Shown here: in pieces, positions 44,047-52,563 of the stretch | Position numbering within the stretch: the stretch's first letter is position 1 | How the letters are laid out: every line of letters begins with the position of its first letter | DNA from: Desulfovibrio cuneatus DSM 11391 | GTDB taxonomy: Bacteria; Desulfobacterota; Desulfovibrionia; Desulfovibrionales; Desulfovibrionaceae | NCBI RefSeq assembly: GCF_000430005.1 | Contig: NZ_AUCY01000014.1 | Span: forward strand, 1 to 64,000 | DNA: 64,000 bases | Reading direction: 5' to 3' | The notes under the pieces: generated by a model | The model's database searches: none | The model's input: only the letters and a program-made list of their open reading frames with translations | What the model was told of the DNA's origin: nothing | Program-made: the position numbers and the translations under genes

Positions 44047-45129
44047 CTACTCCTTCACATTTGCGGCGGCAAGGGCATTTTGCACAATGCGCCGGATATC
44101 AACAGAAGAGGGGCAGCTTTTAATGCAGCGCCCGCACCCGCAACAGGAAAACCGCCCACCATGCAGGCTGGGGTAGTAAGAAAACTTGTGTCCCACGCGG
44201 TTTTTCAAGCGGTTTGCCTTGGCTGTGCGCGGGTTGTGCCCGCTGGCCTCAAGAGTAAACAAAGATGCCATGCAGGTGTCCCAGGAACGCAGGCGTACAC
44301 CGCTTATGCCGTTGCTTTCATCGGTAATGTTAAAGCAGTAGCAGGTAGGGCACAGGTAGGTACAGGCACCACAGGCCAGGCACCCGGCAGATTCCGCCTG
44401 CCAGAATGTGGCGTCGTCAAAGCGGGCCAGCACGGCGTCGGCAATGGCCTTGGGGTCAAGGGGTGCACCGGGCACAGGGGCCATGGTGGCTTCCGCTGCT
44501 GTGTGGCTTGCTTCTGCCGCAGCGCCTTGTTCAGCGCCCGCTTCGGCAAGGCCGCTCACCAGCTCTTCCCCTTTGGGGGTCAGGGCTTCCATTACCAGGC
44601 CGTCGTTCACCAGGGTTGCCAGCACGTCTGCCCCTTCCCGGCTGGCGGGGCTGCCCCCTGTCCAGTTACAGAAGCAGGTGGCAAGGGCCGTGCGGCAGGC
44701 CAGCACCACAAGGGCGGTGTTCTGGCGGCGCTTCAAATAATACACGTCTTTGGCAAGGCCTTTTGTGCCGCACCCGTCGTACACGGGGTCAAAGGCAAAA
44801 AAGCCGCGGGCGTCGCAGGAAAGCGCCCCAAACACCACCGTTGGGGTGGGGTCTTGCGGCTGGGTCAGGGTAAGGTCACGCTTGCCCACCACAGCGGGGT
44901 CTGCCTTGTAGGTAAAGCTGAACAGCTCATGGGCACGGGGAAACACCACGTGCTTGGCTGATTCCGTGGGGCGTGCAGTCAGTTCCGGCATGGAGCCTTC
45001 CGCACGGGGGCGGTACACCACCGCCGAACCTTCGCGGGCGGGGGCAAACACGGTGTAGCTTTTTGCCAGCCCATCAAGCCACTGGGGCACCTGGGCCAGG
45101 GGAAGATAGCGTAAGGTTGCCATTACCAT
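44047..45129 (-). CDS. flxB: Flx complex 4Fe-4S subunit FlxB
   Basis: Electron-carrying subunit. The 360-residue protein has two ferredoxin-like [4Fe-4S] motifs in its C-terminal half: CLACGACTYLCPTCYC and CCGCGRCIKSCPSSVDIRR. The N-terminal 200 residues show the family pattern also seen in anaerobic sulfite reductase subunit A and hydrogenase beta-type proteins (VVFGALSCDARGFFAFDPVY). The start overlaps the flxC stop; ATG at 45129 or 45123 are both possible, six bases apart. A variable Ala/Glu-rich loop (SGLAEAGAEQGAAAEASH) precedes the clusters. Confidence 0.9.
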   Translation of the reverse strand: MVMATLRYLPLAQVPQWLDGLAKSYTVFAPAREGSAVVYRPRAEGSMPELTARPTESAKHVVFPRAHELFSFTYKADPAVVGKRDLTLTQPQDPTPTVVFGALSCDARGFFAFDPVYDGCGTKGLAKDVYYLKRRQNTALVVLACRTALATCFCNWTGGSPASREGADVLATLVNDGLVMEALTPKGEELVSGLAEAGAEQGAAAEASHTAAEATMAPVPGAPLDPKAIADAVLARFDDATFWQAESAGCLACGACTYLCPTCYCFNITDESNGISGVRLRSWDTCMASLFTLEASGHNPRTAKANRLKNRVGHKFSYYPSLHGGRFSCCGCGRCIKSCPSSVDIRRIVQNALAAANVKE

Positions 45130-46085
45130 GACCTCTCTTTGATGGTAGGTTCTTCAAGGGTAAAGGTCAGCAGCGGGGGTGTGCCTTCATCAATACCGGC
45201 ACGGTAGGCAAACAGCTTTTCCACACTGCGGGCAAGGCTGCGCTTCAAAAGCAGCACAGGAATACCCACAGGGCAAGCCCGCTGGCATTCGCCACAACCA
45301 GTGCAGCGCCCGGCCAGGTGGGTGGCATGAATCACCTGGAAGAACAGTTTGTCCTTCACGCTATCGGCCTGTGTCAGCCAGGAAGGGTCGCGGCTGGTGG
45401 CTACGCAATGGTCGCGGCACACGCACAGGGGGCAGGCGTTGCGGCAGGCGTAACACCGAATGCAGCGCGACATTTCCTTTTCCCAAAAGGCCTGGCGTTC
45501 TTCAAGGCTCATGGCCTCAAAGACGGCAAGGTCGGCAAAGTCGTCTGCCGTGGCAACGGGTTCGCGCTTTTCCCCCACAAAAGTATCGGCAATGTGGGCG
45601 TTGGGGTACTGGCAGCGCATACATTTTTCCGCTGTCACATCAGCCTTGTTCAGGCGCACGGTTTCCCCGCGCAGGGTCAGCACCAGGGCGTCGCCTTCTT
45701 CCAGCACAGCCGTCACTTCGCCCATTTCCCCTTTCTCGCCAAGGGCAGCCGCCACTTTGTCGTGGTCCACCACCCCCTGGCAGGGAAAGCCGATAAGGGA
45801 AACTTCCTCACGCTTGATGAGCCCTTCTGAAAGAAGCTGCCCAACGGAGCGTGCATCGCACCCTTTTACCACCACAGCCACTTTTTTGCCTTTGTATTCA
45901 GGCAGGAACAGCGCAGGGTTGTTTACGGCAAAAAAGCCGGATGCAAACCTGTTGGCATCGTCCTCGGAACGCATAAAAAGCGGTGCGCCGTGCAGCGGGT
46001 CTGGCCCGCTGCCCCAGCCTATAACACAATCCACCTCAGGCAGTATGGCCTTAATGGCGGCTTGCAATTCTTTTTGCATACCCAT
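45123..46085 (-). CDS. flxC: Flx complex 4Fe-4S subunit FlxC
   Basis: Electron-carrying subunit with homology to the coenzyme F420-reducing hydrogenase beta/FdhB type. The 320-residue protein has the sequence VVVKGCDARSVGQLLSEGLI and two [4Fe-4S] motifs: CIRCYACRNACPLCVCRDHC and CTGCGECQRACPVGIP. An extra CMRCQYPN lies in between. AAGGAG precedes the ATG at 46085. Upstream, 231 bp separate it from flxD, the only real gap in the operon, and that gap is filled by a structured repeat. The C-terminus overlaps flxB by seven bases. Confidence 0.9.
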   Translation of the reverse strand: MGMQKELQAAIKAILPEVDCVIGWGSGPDPLHGAPLFMRSEDDANRFASGFFAVNNPALFLPEYKGKKVAVVVKGCDARSVGQLLSEGLIKREEVSLIGFPCQGVVDHDKVAAALGEKGEMGEVTAVLEEGDALVLTLRGETVRLNKADVTAEKCMRCQYPNAHIADTFVGEKREPVATADDFADLAVFEAMSLEERQAFWEKEMSRCIRCYACRNACPLCVCRDHCVATSRDPSWLTQADSVKDKLFFQVIHATHLAGRCTGCGECQRACPVGIPVLLLKRSLARSVEKLFAYRAGIDEGTPPLLTFTLEEPTIKERSW

Positions 46086-46122
46086 GTTTTCTCCTTATGG
46101 AGCGCAAAAGGTCGTTTCGTTA

Positions 46123-46310
46123 TGAATTTTATTGACTTTTATTGGGGGACGCTGTCCCCCAGCCCCCTGCAAGGGGAATGATTCCCCTTGACCCCCCATT
46201 TGCGTTTACTTTTTCGCAAAGCGGAAAAGTAAACGCTGATGCGGGTTCCAAGGGCATCATGCCCTTGGCGGAGGGGTTTGGGGAGGCAGAGCCTTCCCAA
46301 GTAAAGTGCA
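46123..46310 (+). repeat. MITE-like element, family B (long copy, inside the flx operon)
   Basis: A 188-bp element. It begins TGAATTTTATTGACTTTTATTGGGGGACGCTGTCCCCC and ends GGGGAGGCAGAGCC then CCAAGTAAAGTGCA, matching both ends of the 88-bp copy near 15.3 kb. About 100 extra bases in the middle form hairpins (GCGTTTACTTTT with AAAAGTAAACGC; CCAAGGGCA with TGCCCTTGG). It occupies nearly all of the flxD-flxC gap and will be transcribed with the operon. Confidence 0.8.
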
Positions 46311-46316
46311 ACAATT

Positions 46317-46787
46317 TCAATTGCGCAATGGTTCCAAGCGGGCAGCAAGAGCAGCTAGCTCCGGGGCATCAGGCAGACGCTTAGCCGGGCCAAGGGTGTG
46401 TACCTGCTGGGTAAACGTATCCACCACATGCTGCCAGCGCTGGCCTTCAGAAGCGGAAACCCAGGTATACTCAAACCGCCGTGGGTCTATGCCCAAGGTG
46501 GGCAACAGCCCCTTAAGCACTTCCAGCCTGCGCCGGGCATAATAGTTGCCCTCAGCATAGTGGCAGTCGCGGGGGTGGCAGCCGGAAACCAGCACGCCGT
46601 CTGCCCCGGAAAGAAGGGCCTTCATAATAAACAGGGGGTTAATTCGCCCGGAACAGGGAACACGAACAATGCGCAAGTCGGTAGGCTGGGAAAAACGCCC
46701 CACCCCGGCGGTGTCTGCCCCGCCATAAGAACACCAGTTGCACAAAAAACCAACTATTCGAAGCTCTTTGCCTTCTAGAACCGACAT
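46317..46787 (-). CDS. flxD: Flx/MvhD-type [2Fe-2S] electron-transfer subunit
   Basis: MvhD-family protein that connects the flavin-oxidoreductase module to HdrA. The 156-residue protein has the conserved Cys pattern: FLCNWCSYGGADTAG, VPCSGRINPLFIMKAL and SGCHPRDCHYAEGN. In methanogens this subunit links hydrogenase to heterodisulfide reductase; here it should link FlxABC to HdrABC. Its start overlaps the hdrA 3' end by 13 bp. The stop lies only 6 bp from the structured repeat that separates it from flxC. Confidence 0.93.
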   Translation of the reverse strand: MSVLEGKELRIVGFLCNWCSYGGADTAGVGRFSQPTDLRIVRVPCSGRINPLFIMKALLSGADGVLVSGCHPRDCHYAEGNYYARRRLEVLKGLLPTLGIDPRRFEYTWVSASEGQRWQHVVDTFTQQVHTLGPAKRLPDAPELAALAARLEPLRN

Positions 46788-48736
46788 AAGGCCTCCACTT
46801 CCGCAAGAATCTGGTTGTCAGTAAAGTGGGAAAGCTGCACAGCGCCCTGAGGGCAGGTGGCGTTACACAAGCCGCACCCCTGGCATACTGTTTCAATCAC
46901 TTCCGCTTTTATTTGCCCGCGCACGTCCACTTCTTTAATGGCCTTGAACGGACACACCTGAATACACTTGCCACAGCCCACGCACCGCTTCATGTCCACC
47001 TGGGCAATTTGCGGGTCGCTGGCCAGCATGTCTTTGGAAAGCAGGCCAATGGCTTTCGCAGCAGCGGCGCTGCCCTGGGCCACGGAAGAAGGAATGTCTT
47101 TCAGCCCCTGGCAGGAACCAGCCAGAAACACCCCGGCGGTGTTGGTTTCCACAGGTTTCAGTTTGGGGTGGCCTTCCATGAAAAAGCCGTAGCTGTCGTA
47201 TGAAATACGCAACTTTTCCGCCAACTGGGGGGAGCCTTGGGTAGCTTCGCCGCCCACGGCAAGCACCACCAGGTCGGCTTCCACATCCACCTGCTGGCCA
47301 CCCATAAGGGTATCTACCCCGCGCACAATAAGCTTGTCGCCTTTGGGGTAAATCAGGGAAACACGCCCGCGAATGTACTGGGCACCATATTCTTCCTGCA
47401 CGCGGCGGGTAAACTCGTCGTACCCTTTGCCGGGGGAGCGAATGTCCATGTAGAACACGAAGCTTTGGGAATCTGGAATATGGTCTTTGGTGAGAATGGC
47501 CTGCTTGGCGGTGTACATGCAGCAAAAGCCGGAGCAGTAAGGCCGCCCGATGGAGACATCGCGCGAGCCAACACACTGGATAAACACCACATTCTTGGGT
47601 TCCTTGCCGTCGGAGGGGCGCTTTACGTGCCCGCCTGTGGGGCCGGAGGCAGAAAGCAGGCGCTCGTACTGCAAGGAGGTGATAACGTCGGGGTAGCGGC
47701 CTGCGCCGTATTCCTCGTACACCGTCCAGTCCATCAGGTCGTAACCCGTGGCAGCCACAATGCCACCCACTTTCATGGAAACCAGCTCGTCCTGCTGCTC
47801 GTAGTTAATGGCACCGGTGGGGCAAATTTTGGCGCACACGCCGCACTTGCCTTTGGTGAACTGGCGGCAGGCATCCCTGGTAATGGAAGCTTTTTTGGGA
47901 ATGGCTTGGGGGAAGGGAATAATGATGGCGGTGGTGGGGCCAACGCCTTCGTTAAAGCGGTCGAAGGATTTTTTGCTGGGGCACTTTTCTGTACACAGGC
48001 CACAGCCCGTGCATTTGTCCCAGTCCACATAGGTGGCCTTTTTACGCACGGTCACTTCAAAGTTGCCCACATAACCGCTCACGCTTTCCACTTCGGCAGC
48101 GGCATACAGCGTAATGTTGGGGTGCTGGGCCACGTCCACCATACGGGGGCCAAGAATACAGCTGGAACAGTCCACCGTGGGGAATGTTTTGTCCAGCTTG
48201 GACATTTTGCCGCCAATGGAAGGTTCGCGCTCCACCAGCACAACGTCAAGGCCAGCATCAGCGCAGTCCAGCGCAGCCTGAATGCCTGCCACACCGCCGC
48301 CAATAACCAGCACCCTTTTGGTCACCGGGAAGGACTTGGAATGCAGGTCACGGTTCAGGCGCAGCTTGGAAACGGCCATGCGTACCAGCTCCGCTGCCTT
48401 GTTGGTGTTGGCGTCCTTGTTTTTACCAATCCAGGAAACGTGTTCCCGGATGTTGGCCATTTCAAACATATAGCGGTTCAGCCCGGCCCGTTCCACCGCA
48501 CGGCGGAAGGTGGGTTCGTGCATGCGCGGGGTACAGGAAGCCACCACCACGCCGGAAAGATTGTGTTCTTTGATGGCATCAATAATGCCTTGCTGCCCAG
48601 GTTCGGAACAGGCGTACATGGTGTCTGTGGAAAAAACCACGTCCGGGAAGGCGTATGATTCTTCGGCAACGCTTTTGCAGTCTACCGTGCCGCCAATGTT
48701 ACTGCCGCAATGGCAAATAAAAACCCCTATTCTCAT
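46775..48736 (-). CDS. hdrA: Heterodisulfide reductase-like subunit A (bifurcating flavin)
   Basis: Bears the FAD at which electron bifurcation occurs. The 653-residue protein starts IGVFICHCGSNIGGTVD. It has the FAD site VLVIGGGVAGIQAALDCADAG and [4Fe-4S] motifs CTGCGLCTEKCPSKK, CGVCAKICPTGAINY, CVGCGKCIQVCPFKAI and CQGCGLCNATCPQGAV. The family stretch RPYCSGFCCMYTAKQAIL lies mid-protein. ATGA overlap with hdrB on one side and a 13-bp overlap with flxD on the other show tight coupling. Likely function: split NADH electrons between ferredoxin and the HdrB thiol site. Confidence 0.94.
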   Translation of the reverse strand: MRIGVFICHCGSNIGGTVDCKSVAEESYAFPDVVFSTDTMYACSEPGQQGIIDAIKEHNLSGVVVASCTPRMHEPTFRRAVERAGLNRYMFEMANIREHVSWIGKNKDANTNKAAELVRMAVSKLRLNRDLHSKSFPVTKRVLVIGGGVAGIQAALDCADAGLDVVLVEREPSIGGKMSKLDKTFPTVDCSSCILGPRMVDVAQHPNITLYAAAEVESVSGYVGNFEVTVRKKATYVDWDKCTGCGLCTEKCPSKKSFDRFNEGVGPTTAIIIPFPQAIPKKASITRDACRQFTKGKCGVCAKICPTGAINYEQQDELVSMKVGGIVAATGYDLMDWTVYEEYGAGRYPDVITSLQYERLLSASGPTGGHVKRPSDGKEPKNVVFIQCVGSRDVSIGRPYCSGFCCMYTAKQAILTKDHIPDSQSFVFYMDIRSPGKGYDEFTRRVQEEYGAQYIRGRVSLIYPKGDKLIVRGVDTLMGGQQVDVEADLVVLAVGGEATQGSPQLAEKLRISYDSYGFFMEGHPKLKPVETNTAGVFLAGSCQGLKDIPSSVAQGSAAAAKAIGLLSKDMLASDPQIAQVDMKRCVGCGKCIQVCPFKAIKEVDVRGQIKAEVIETVCQGCGLCNATCPQGAVQLSHFTDNQILAEVEALCRF

Positions 48737-49686
48737 GCCGCACCTCCTGCGGTGGCTTCCGTTTTCCCGGCAGCGGGCTTTTTCTCTGCCACTGCGGTTG
48801 CCTTTGCACAGGCTTCCTGCATGGCAGTAAATGCCGGGGCCAACGGCATGATAAGCTTGTCAAACCCAAGCTCTTTTTCCGGCACACCCAGGGCGTAGCC
48901 AACCAGTTGCGTAAAGTACGGCACTGGCAGGGCGTGGTGGGTGTTGTTGGCGGCGTTAATTTGTTCCTGGCGCAGGTCCAGGTTCATTTGGCACAGGGGG
49001 CAAGCCACCACCACAGCATGGGCACCAAGGCCTGCCGCAAGGTCCAAAAGCTTGCCGGAAAGGCGGGTTACCGCTTCTTTTTTGGGAATACCAAAAGAGG
49101 CTCCGCAGCATTCCACCTTCAGCGGGAAGGGCAGCACTTCTGCCCCAAGGGCAGCCAGCAAGTTATCCATAGACATGGGGTATTCCGGGCTGTCAAAGCG
49201 CATGGTGCTTGCCGGGCGGGTCATCAGGCAGCCGTAATAGGGCACAACCTTCATGCCGGTAAGGGGGCGGGTGACCTTTTCTTTAATGGCATCAAGGCCA
49301 ATATCTTCCACCAGCACCTGCAACACAGACTTCACCGTGTGGGGGCGGGTCAGGGGGCGTTCTGTCAGGGCGTCTACCCTGGCCCGGAACAAGTCATCTT
49401 CCATGTGTTCCAGGGCGTTACGCAAATTTTTCAGGCAACTGGGGCATGGGGTAATCACATCGTCAATACCAGCGGTTTCTGCCTGGGCAAAGTTACGGGC
49501 TGCCAAGGCGGAAGAAAGCACGTGGTCAACGGTGTGGGCCGGGGTGGAACCGCAACAGGTCCAGTCTGGGATATCTTGCAGAGTAATGCCCAGGGCGCGG
49601 CATACCGCGCGGGTGGAAGCATCGTACTCCAGCGAGGTACCAAGGCCGGAACAGCCCGGATAGTACCCTAAAGAAACAGCACTCAT
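48733..49686 (-). CDS. hdrB: Heterodisulfide reductase-like subunit B (catalytic CCG protein)
   Basis: Carries the disulfide-reducing cluster. The 317-residue protein has two CCG-type Cys-rich domains: YYPGCSGLG to DWTCCGSTPAH to CPSCLKNLRNA, and YYGCLMTRPA to VECCGASFGIPK to ACPLCQMNLDLRQ. In sulfate reducers the substrate is probably the DsrC trisulfide or a related thiol, not CoM-S-S-CoB. The last 30 residues form an Ala/Lys/Thr-rich tail (EKKPAAGKTEATAGGAA) not expected from the family. It overlaps hdrC by four bases. Confidence 0.93.
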   Translation of the reverse strand: MSAVSLGYYPGCSGLGTSLEYDASTRAVCRALGITLQDIPDWTCCGSTPAHTVDHVLSSALAARNFAQAETAGIDDVITPCPSCLKNLRNALEHMEDDLFRARVDALTERPLTRPHTVKSVLQVLVEDIGLDAIKEKVTRPLTGMKVVPYYGCLMTRPASTMRFDSPEYPMSMDNLLAALGAEVLPFPLKVECCGASFGIPKKEAVTRLSGKLLDLAAGLGAHAVVVACPLCQMNLDLRQEQINAANNTHHALPVPYFTQLVGYALGVPEKELGFDKLIMPLAPAFTAMQEACAKATAVAEKKPAAGKTEATAGGAA

Positions 49687-50318
49687 GAACGGCCTCCCTC
49701 TTGCGTTGCCGCCTGTTTTCCGGCCTGTTCGGCAGCAGCAAGGCGGGCTTGCACCTTCTGCTCATCGGCCGCGCCTTCATGGAAGCGGCGTAAAATGTCT
49801 GCCACTTCTTTCCTGCCCTTTGCCCGGTGGGGCAAAATGGACATTTTCCCTTTGGGCAGGGCTTTGGGGGCCAGGTCTACGTCGGTAAACACACGGCCTG
49901 TGCGCAGCATGTACATAACCATAAGGCCAATTTCATGCACTTTGCCGTTCATTCCAACAGATTGCATAAACGCATCCCAGAAGGTTTTAACAGCATATAC
50001 GCCGCCTTTCCCTTCACGCCGTGCCATATGCCGGCATACGTCCATTACCTTTGCCACATCAATGTTGTTGGGGCAGCGCTGTGTGCAGGTTTCGCACGTG
50101 GCGCACATCCACAACGATTTGGCAGAAAGAACCGCCTCCTTTTGCCCGGCCTGCACAAGCCGCATCATACGGCTCACAGGAATGTCGTAGGCAAAAGACA
50201 TGGGGCACCCGGCAGAGCAGTTGCCACATTGGTAACACTTGGACACCGTTTGCCCACTTTCTTTTTCCACTTCGCGGATAAAGGCGGTGTCTGGCCTGGT
50301 CAGGTCAATTGTTTCCAT
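49683..50318 (-). CDS. hdrC: Heterodisulfide reductase-like subunit C (4Fe-4S)
   Basis: Passes electrons from HdrA to HdrB. The 211-residue protein has two [4Fe-4S] motifs: KCYQCGNCSAGCPMSFAYD and MCATCETCTQRCPNNIDVA, then a helical domain (VYAVKTFWDAFMQSVGMNG), as in the family. The C-terminus is a Gln/Ala-rich tail. First gene of the seven-gene operon. AAGGTGG lies about 8 bp before the ATG. Upstream on the minus strand is a 520-bp region shared with flgL that contains the palindrome TTGCATGCAA at 50332-50341, right at the expected operator position. Confidence 0.93.
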   Translation of the reverse strand: METIDLTRPDTAFIREVEKESGQTVSKCYQCGNCSAGCPMSFAYDIPVSRMMRLVQAGQKEAVLSAKSLWMCATCETCTQRCPNNIDVAKVMDVCRHMARREGKGGVYAVKTFWDAFMQSVGMNGKVHEIGLMVMYMLRTGRVFTDVDLAPKALPKGKMSILPHRAKGRKEVADILRRFHEGAADEQKVQARLAAAEQAGKQAATQEGGRS

Positions 50319-50517
50319 ACTCTAAGCCACCTTGCATGCAAAAGTGTGAAGCACAAAAACTACGGGAAAGCCCACACGGACAAAAATTCCCAGTTGCTGG
50401 AAATTATTTACCAGCCTTGTTGCGTAGCATGGCATACACCCAATACTACCGTATGCCCATGTACACCAATAAAAACAATGCCACTCTTACTTGAAATTTA
50501 CGAAGGGGCCGCACCTT

Positions 50518-50533
50518 TGGCACTGTTTTTGCT
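50518..50533 (+). promoter_or_regulatory. Consensus sigma-54 promoter (distal)
   Basis: TGGCAC-TGTTT-TTGCT matches the TGGCAC-N5-TTGCW consensus exactly. It points toward flgL, but its start site would lie about 295 bp before the gene, with another promoter in between. Confidence 0.7.
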
Positions 50534-50734
50534 GAAATTTTAGCAAAACCCACATGCCTGCCCACGCGGCGTACCACTTGTGCAAGAACAAAACAGTTGT
50601 GCAATAATGCACGAGCTGTGCTGTTCATGCCTTTGAAACACTTCGTGCATACCTTGTTTAGCCATGGAGGGCAAGGGGGTTCCACTAGGGGAAGGTACGT
50701 AAAAAAATAGGCCACCCCCCCTTTCCATTCAGTT

Positions 50735-50750
50735 TGGAACCATTCTTGCT
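50735..50750 (+). promoter_or_regulatory. Sigma-54 promoter of flgL
   Basis: TGGAAC-CATTC-TTGCT, one mismatch from the consensus, about 90 bp before the flgL ATG. Sigma-54 control is normal for mid-to-late flagellar genes. Confidence 0.7.
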
Positions 50751-50840
50751 TATCATTCTACACCCACACCAAACACAACCGCAGTGGGAAAATTTTGCCG
50801 GAACACCACATGAACCTTTCCGGCTACCAAGGAGAGAGAC

Positions 50841-52385
50841 ATGGCTCTGCGAATTACCCAAAGCATGATGTACAACACGCATGTGCAAAACATGAACAGT
50901 ACCCTTACATCCCTGATGGATTCCAACATTCAAAGCGCATCGCAAAAAAGAATCAACCGTCCTTCAGACGACGCGGTGGGAACTGGGCGTGTACTCTCGT
51001 TCAGAACAACACTGGACAGGCTTGACCTGTTTCAAAGCAATATCAATACAGCCAAGGGCTGGATAAACACCATGGACAAGGTGCTTTCCGACACCTCGCC
51101 CATATCCGCCATTCTGGAAAAGGCCACACAGGGTTCCAACGGTACCTATGACGCCAACAACCGCCAGCAAATTGCCCAAGACCTGCGCGGCATGTTCATG
51201 GAACTGTTGAACCGGGCCAACACCAGCTTTAACGGCCGGTATGTGTTTGCCGGGCACAAAACCGACACGCCCCCCTATGCCCTGGGCCTTGGCGTAACCA
51301 CTGTGGACCCCAACCTGGCAACAGAACAATTCCACGTGGACGGCGACAGCGCCAAAACAGTGCTCATTCAAGCTGTTGGGCCAGCAGCCCCTGGCACCAC
51401 GCTTAACGCCCAGGATGCTACTTACCGTTACAGTGCAGATGGAGGCAAAACATGGCAAAACGCCACTGTAGACACAGGCATAAGCCCCCCTTATAACCCG
51501 GGGCAAATTCGTATTAATGCCGGCGGGGTTGGCGTGGTTATGAACGGCACAAGCCAGGTAACCACCGTGAATACGGCCATAGACAAAGATTCCAACAACG
51601 GCACCTGGATGTATGTGCGCCCAACAGCCATTTACAAGGGAGACGACAACCGCACAGAGGTTATTACCCCTTATGGGGCAACGGCCAACACGGTTACTTC
51701 CTCCGCAGACGGCTACTTCACCCGCGACGTAGCTGCCCGCATTGATAAAATTGAAGGTGGCGTTGTTACCTATTCTTACAGCACAGACGACGGTGCCAAC
51801 TGGACCCAGGCCACAGCTTCCATGAACGGCACCAAAACAAACCTGCCGTTGCCGGGTGGCTACCTGAACCTGGACGGTAACATCACCGCTGGCGACCAGT
51901 TTGTGGTGCACCCACGCAGGGCAGACATCAATCTGAATATTTCAGAGTCTGACTCCATTAACCTGAACATGGTGGGCATGAACGCGTTCGGGGGCATGTA
52001 CAAAGACCCGGACCCAAGCGTTAGCCCCGGCTACCCCACGGTGGTGCCAGGTCAGGCCAATTTGTTTGAAGCCATTGGCAAGCTTATTGGCTATGCTGAA
52101 ACCAACAGCCAGAAGGGTATGCAAGACAGCCTGCCGGAACTGAAGGCTGCCCTTACCCAGTTTACCAACGCCGCAGCCGACGCTGGTGGCAGGAAAAACC
52201 GCCTTACCGCAGCCGAGCAAAACATTACCATGCGCCGCTACAGTGAAGAAGACGGCCTTTCCGCTGTTGAAGATGTGGACTTGACAGAACTGACCACGCG
52301 CATGGCCCAGCAGCAGCTTGCTTACAACAGCGTGCTCAAGTCTGCTTCCATGGTAATGCAAATGAGCCTTGTAAACTTCCTGTAA
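50841..52385 (+). CDS. flgL: Flagellar hook-filament junction protein FlgL
   Basis: Joins hook and filament. The 514-residue protein has the flagellin-type N-terminus ALRITQSMMYNTHVQNMNST with QKRINRPSDDAVGTGRVLSFR, and the matching C-terminus VEDVDLTELTTRMAQQQLAY then SASMVMQMSLVNFL. Both ends form the coiled-coil core. The middle is a variable surface domain, longer than in E. coli FlgL (about 317 residues), with tandem Ser/Thr/Asp-rich beta repeats. AAGGAGAGAGAC precedes the ATG. It is followed by csrA and fliW. Confidence 0.94.
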   Translation: MALRITQSMMYNTHVQNMNSTLTSLMDSNIQSASQKRINRPSDDAVGTGRVLSFRTTLDRLDLFQSNINTAKGWINTMDKVLSDTSPISAILEKATQGSNGTYDANNRQQIAQDLRGMFMELLNRANTSFNGRYVFAGHKTDTPPYALGLGVTTVDPNLATEQFHVDGDSAKTVLIQAVGPAAPGTTLNAQDATYRYSADGGKTWQNATVDTGISPPYNPGQIRINAGGVGVVMNGTSQVTTVNTAIDKDSNNGTWMYVRPTAIYKGDDNRTEVITPYGATANTVTSSADGYFTRDVAARIDKIEGGVVTYSYSTDDGANWTQATASMNGTKTNLPLPGGYLNLDGNITAGDQFVVHPRRADINLNISESDSINLNMVGMNAFGGMYKDPDPSVSPGYPTVVPGQANLFEAIGKLIGYAETNSQKGMQDSLPELKAALTQFTNAAADAGGRKNRLTAAEQNITMRRYSEEDGLSAVEDVDLTELTTRMAQQQLAYNSVLKSASMVMQMSLVNFL

Positions 52386-52399
52386 CAGTTGCGCACAGT

Positions 52400-52431
52400 A
52401 TGGGCCTTTGAACGATAATACCAAGGCCCAT
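52400..52431 (+). terminator. Possible flgL terminator hairpin
   Basis: ATGGGCCTTTG pairs with CCAAGGCCCAT. No U-run follows, so read-through into csrA is likely. Confidence 0.45.
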
Positions 52432-52563
52432 GCCAGCACTTCCACCTGAAGCGCCTACAGGCTGTCAAAACACCGGGCTTGCCTTAATCTGTTTTTTCCC
52501 GGTATAGATAAACAAGGAAGGGGAGATTTTATTTGCATTATCCACTGAAGCCCAGGAAACCCT

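Larger units (their letters stand above)
50319..50840. other. Divergent regulatory region between hdrC and flgL
   Basis: About 520 bp without a supportable protein gene. It holds the operon promoter of hdrC (with TTGCATGCAA at 50332-50341 and TGTGAAGCACA at 50345-50355) and two plus-strand sigma-54-type sites at 50518 and 50735. The stretch between the two sigma-54 sites could make a short non-coding RNA. Confidence 0.6.

Noticed and set aside
50345-50355. TGTGAAGCACA upstream of hdrC as a Rex site
   Set aside because: Half-sites are shorter and more closely spaced than the TTGTGA-N6-TCACAA type consensus, so no regulator is assigned.
50446-50715. Minus-strand open frame between hdrC and flgL
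   Set aside because: No ribosome site, overlaps the sigma-54 sites on the other strand and has no family-like pattern.
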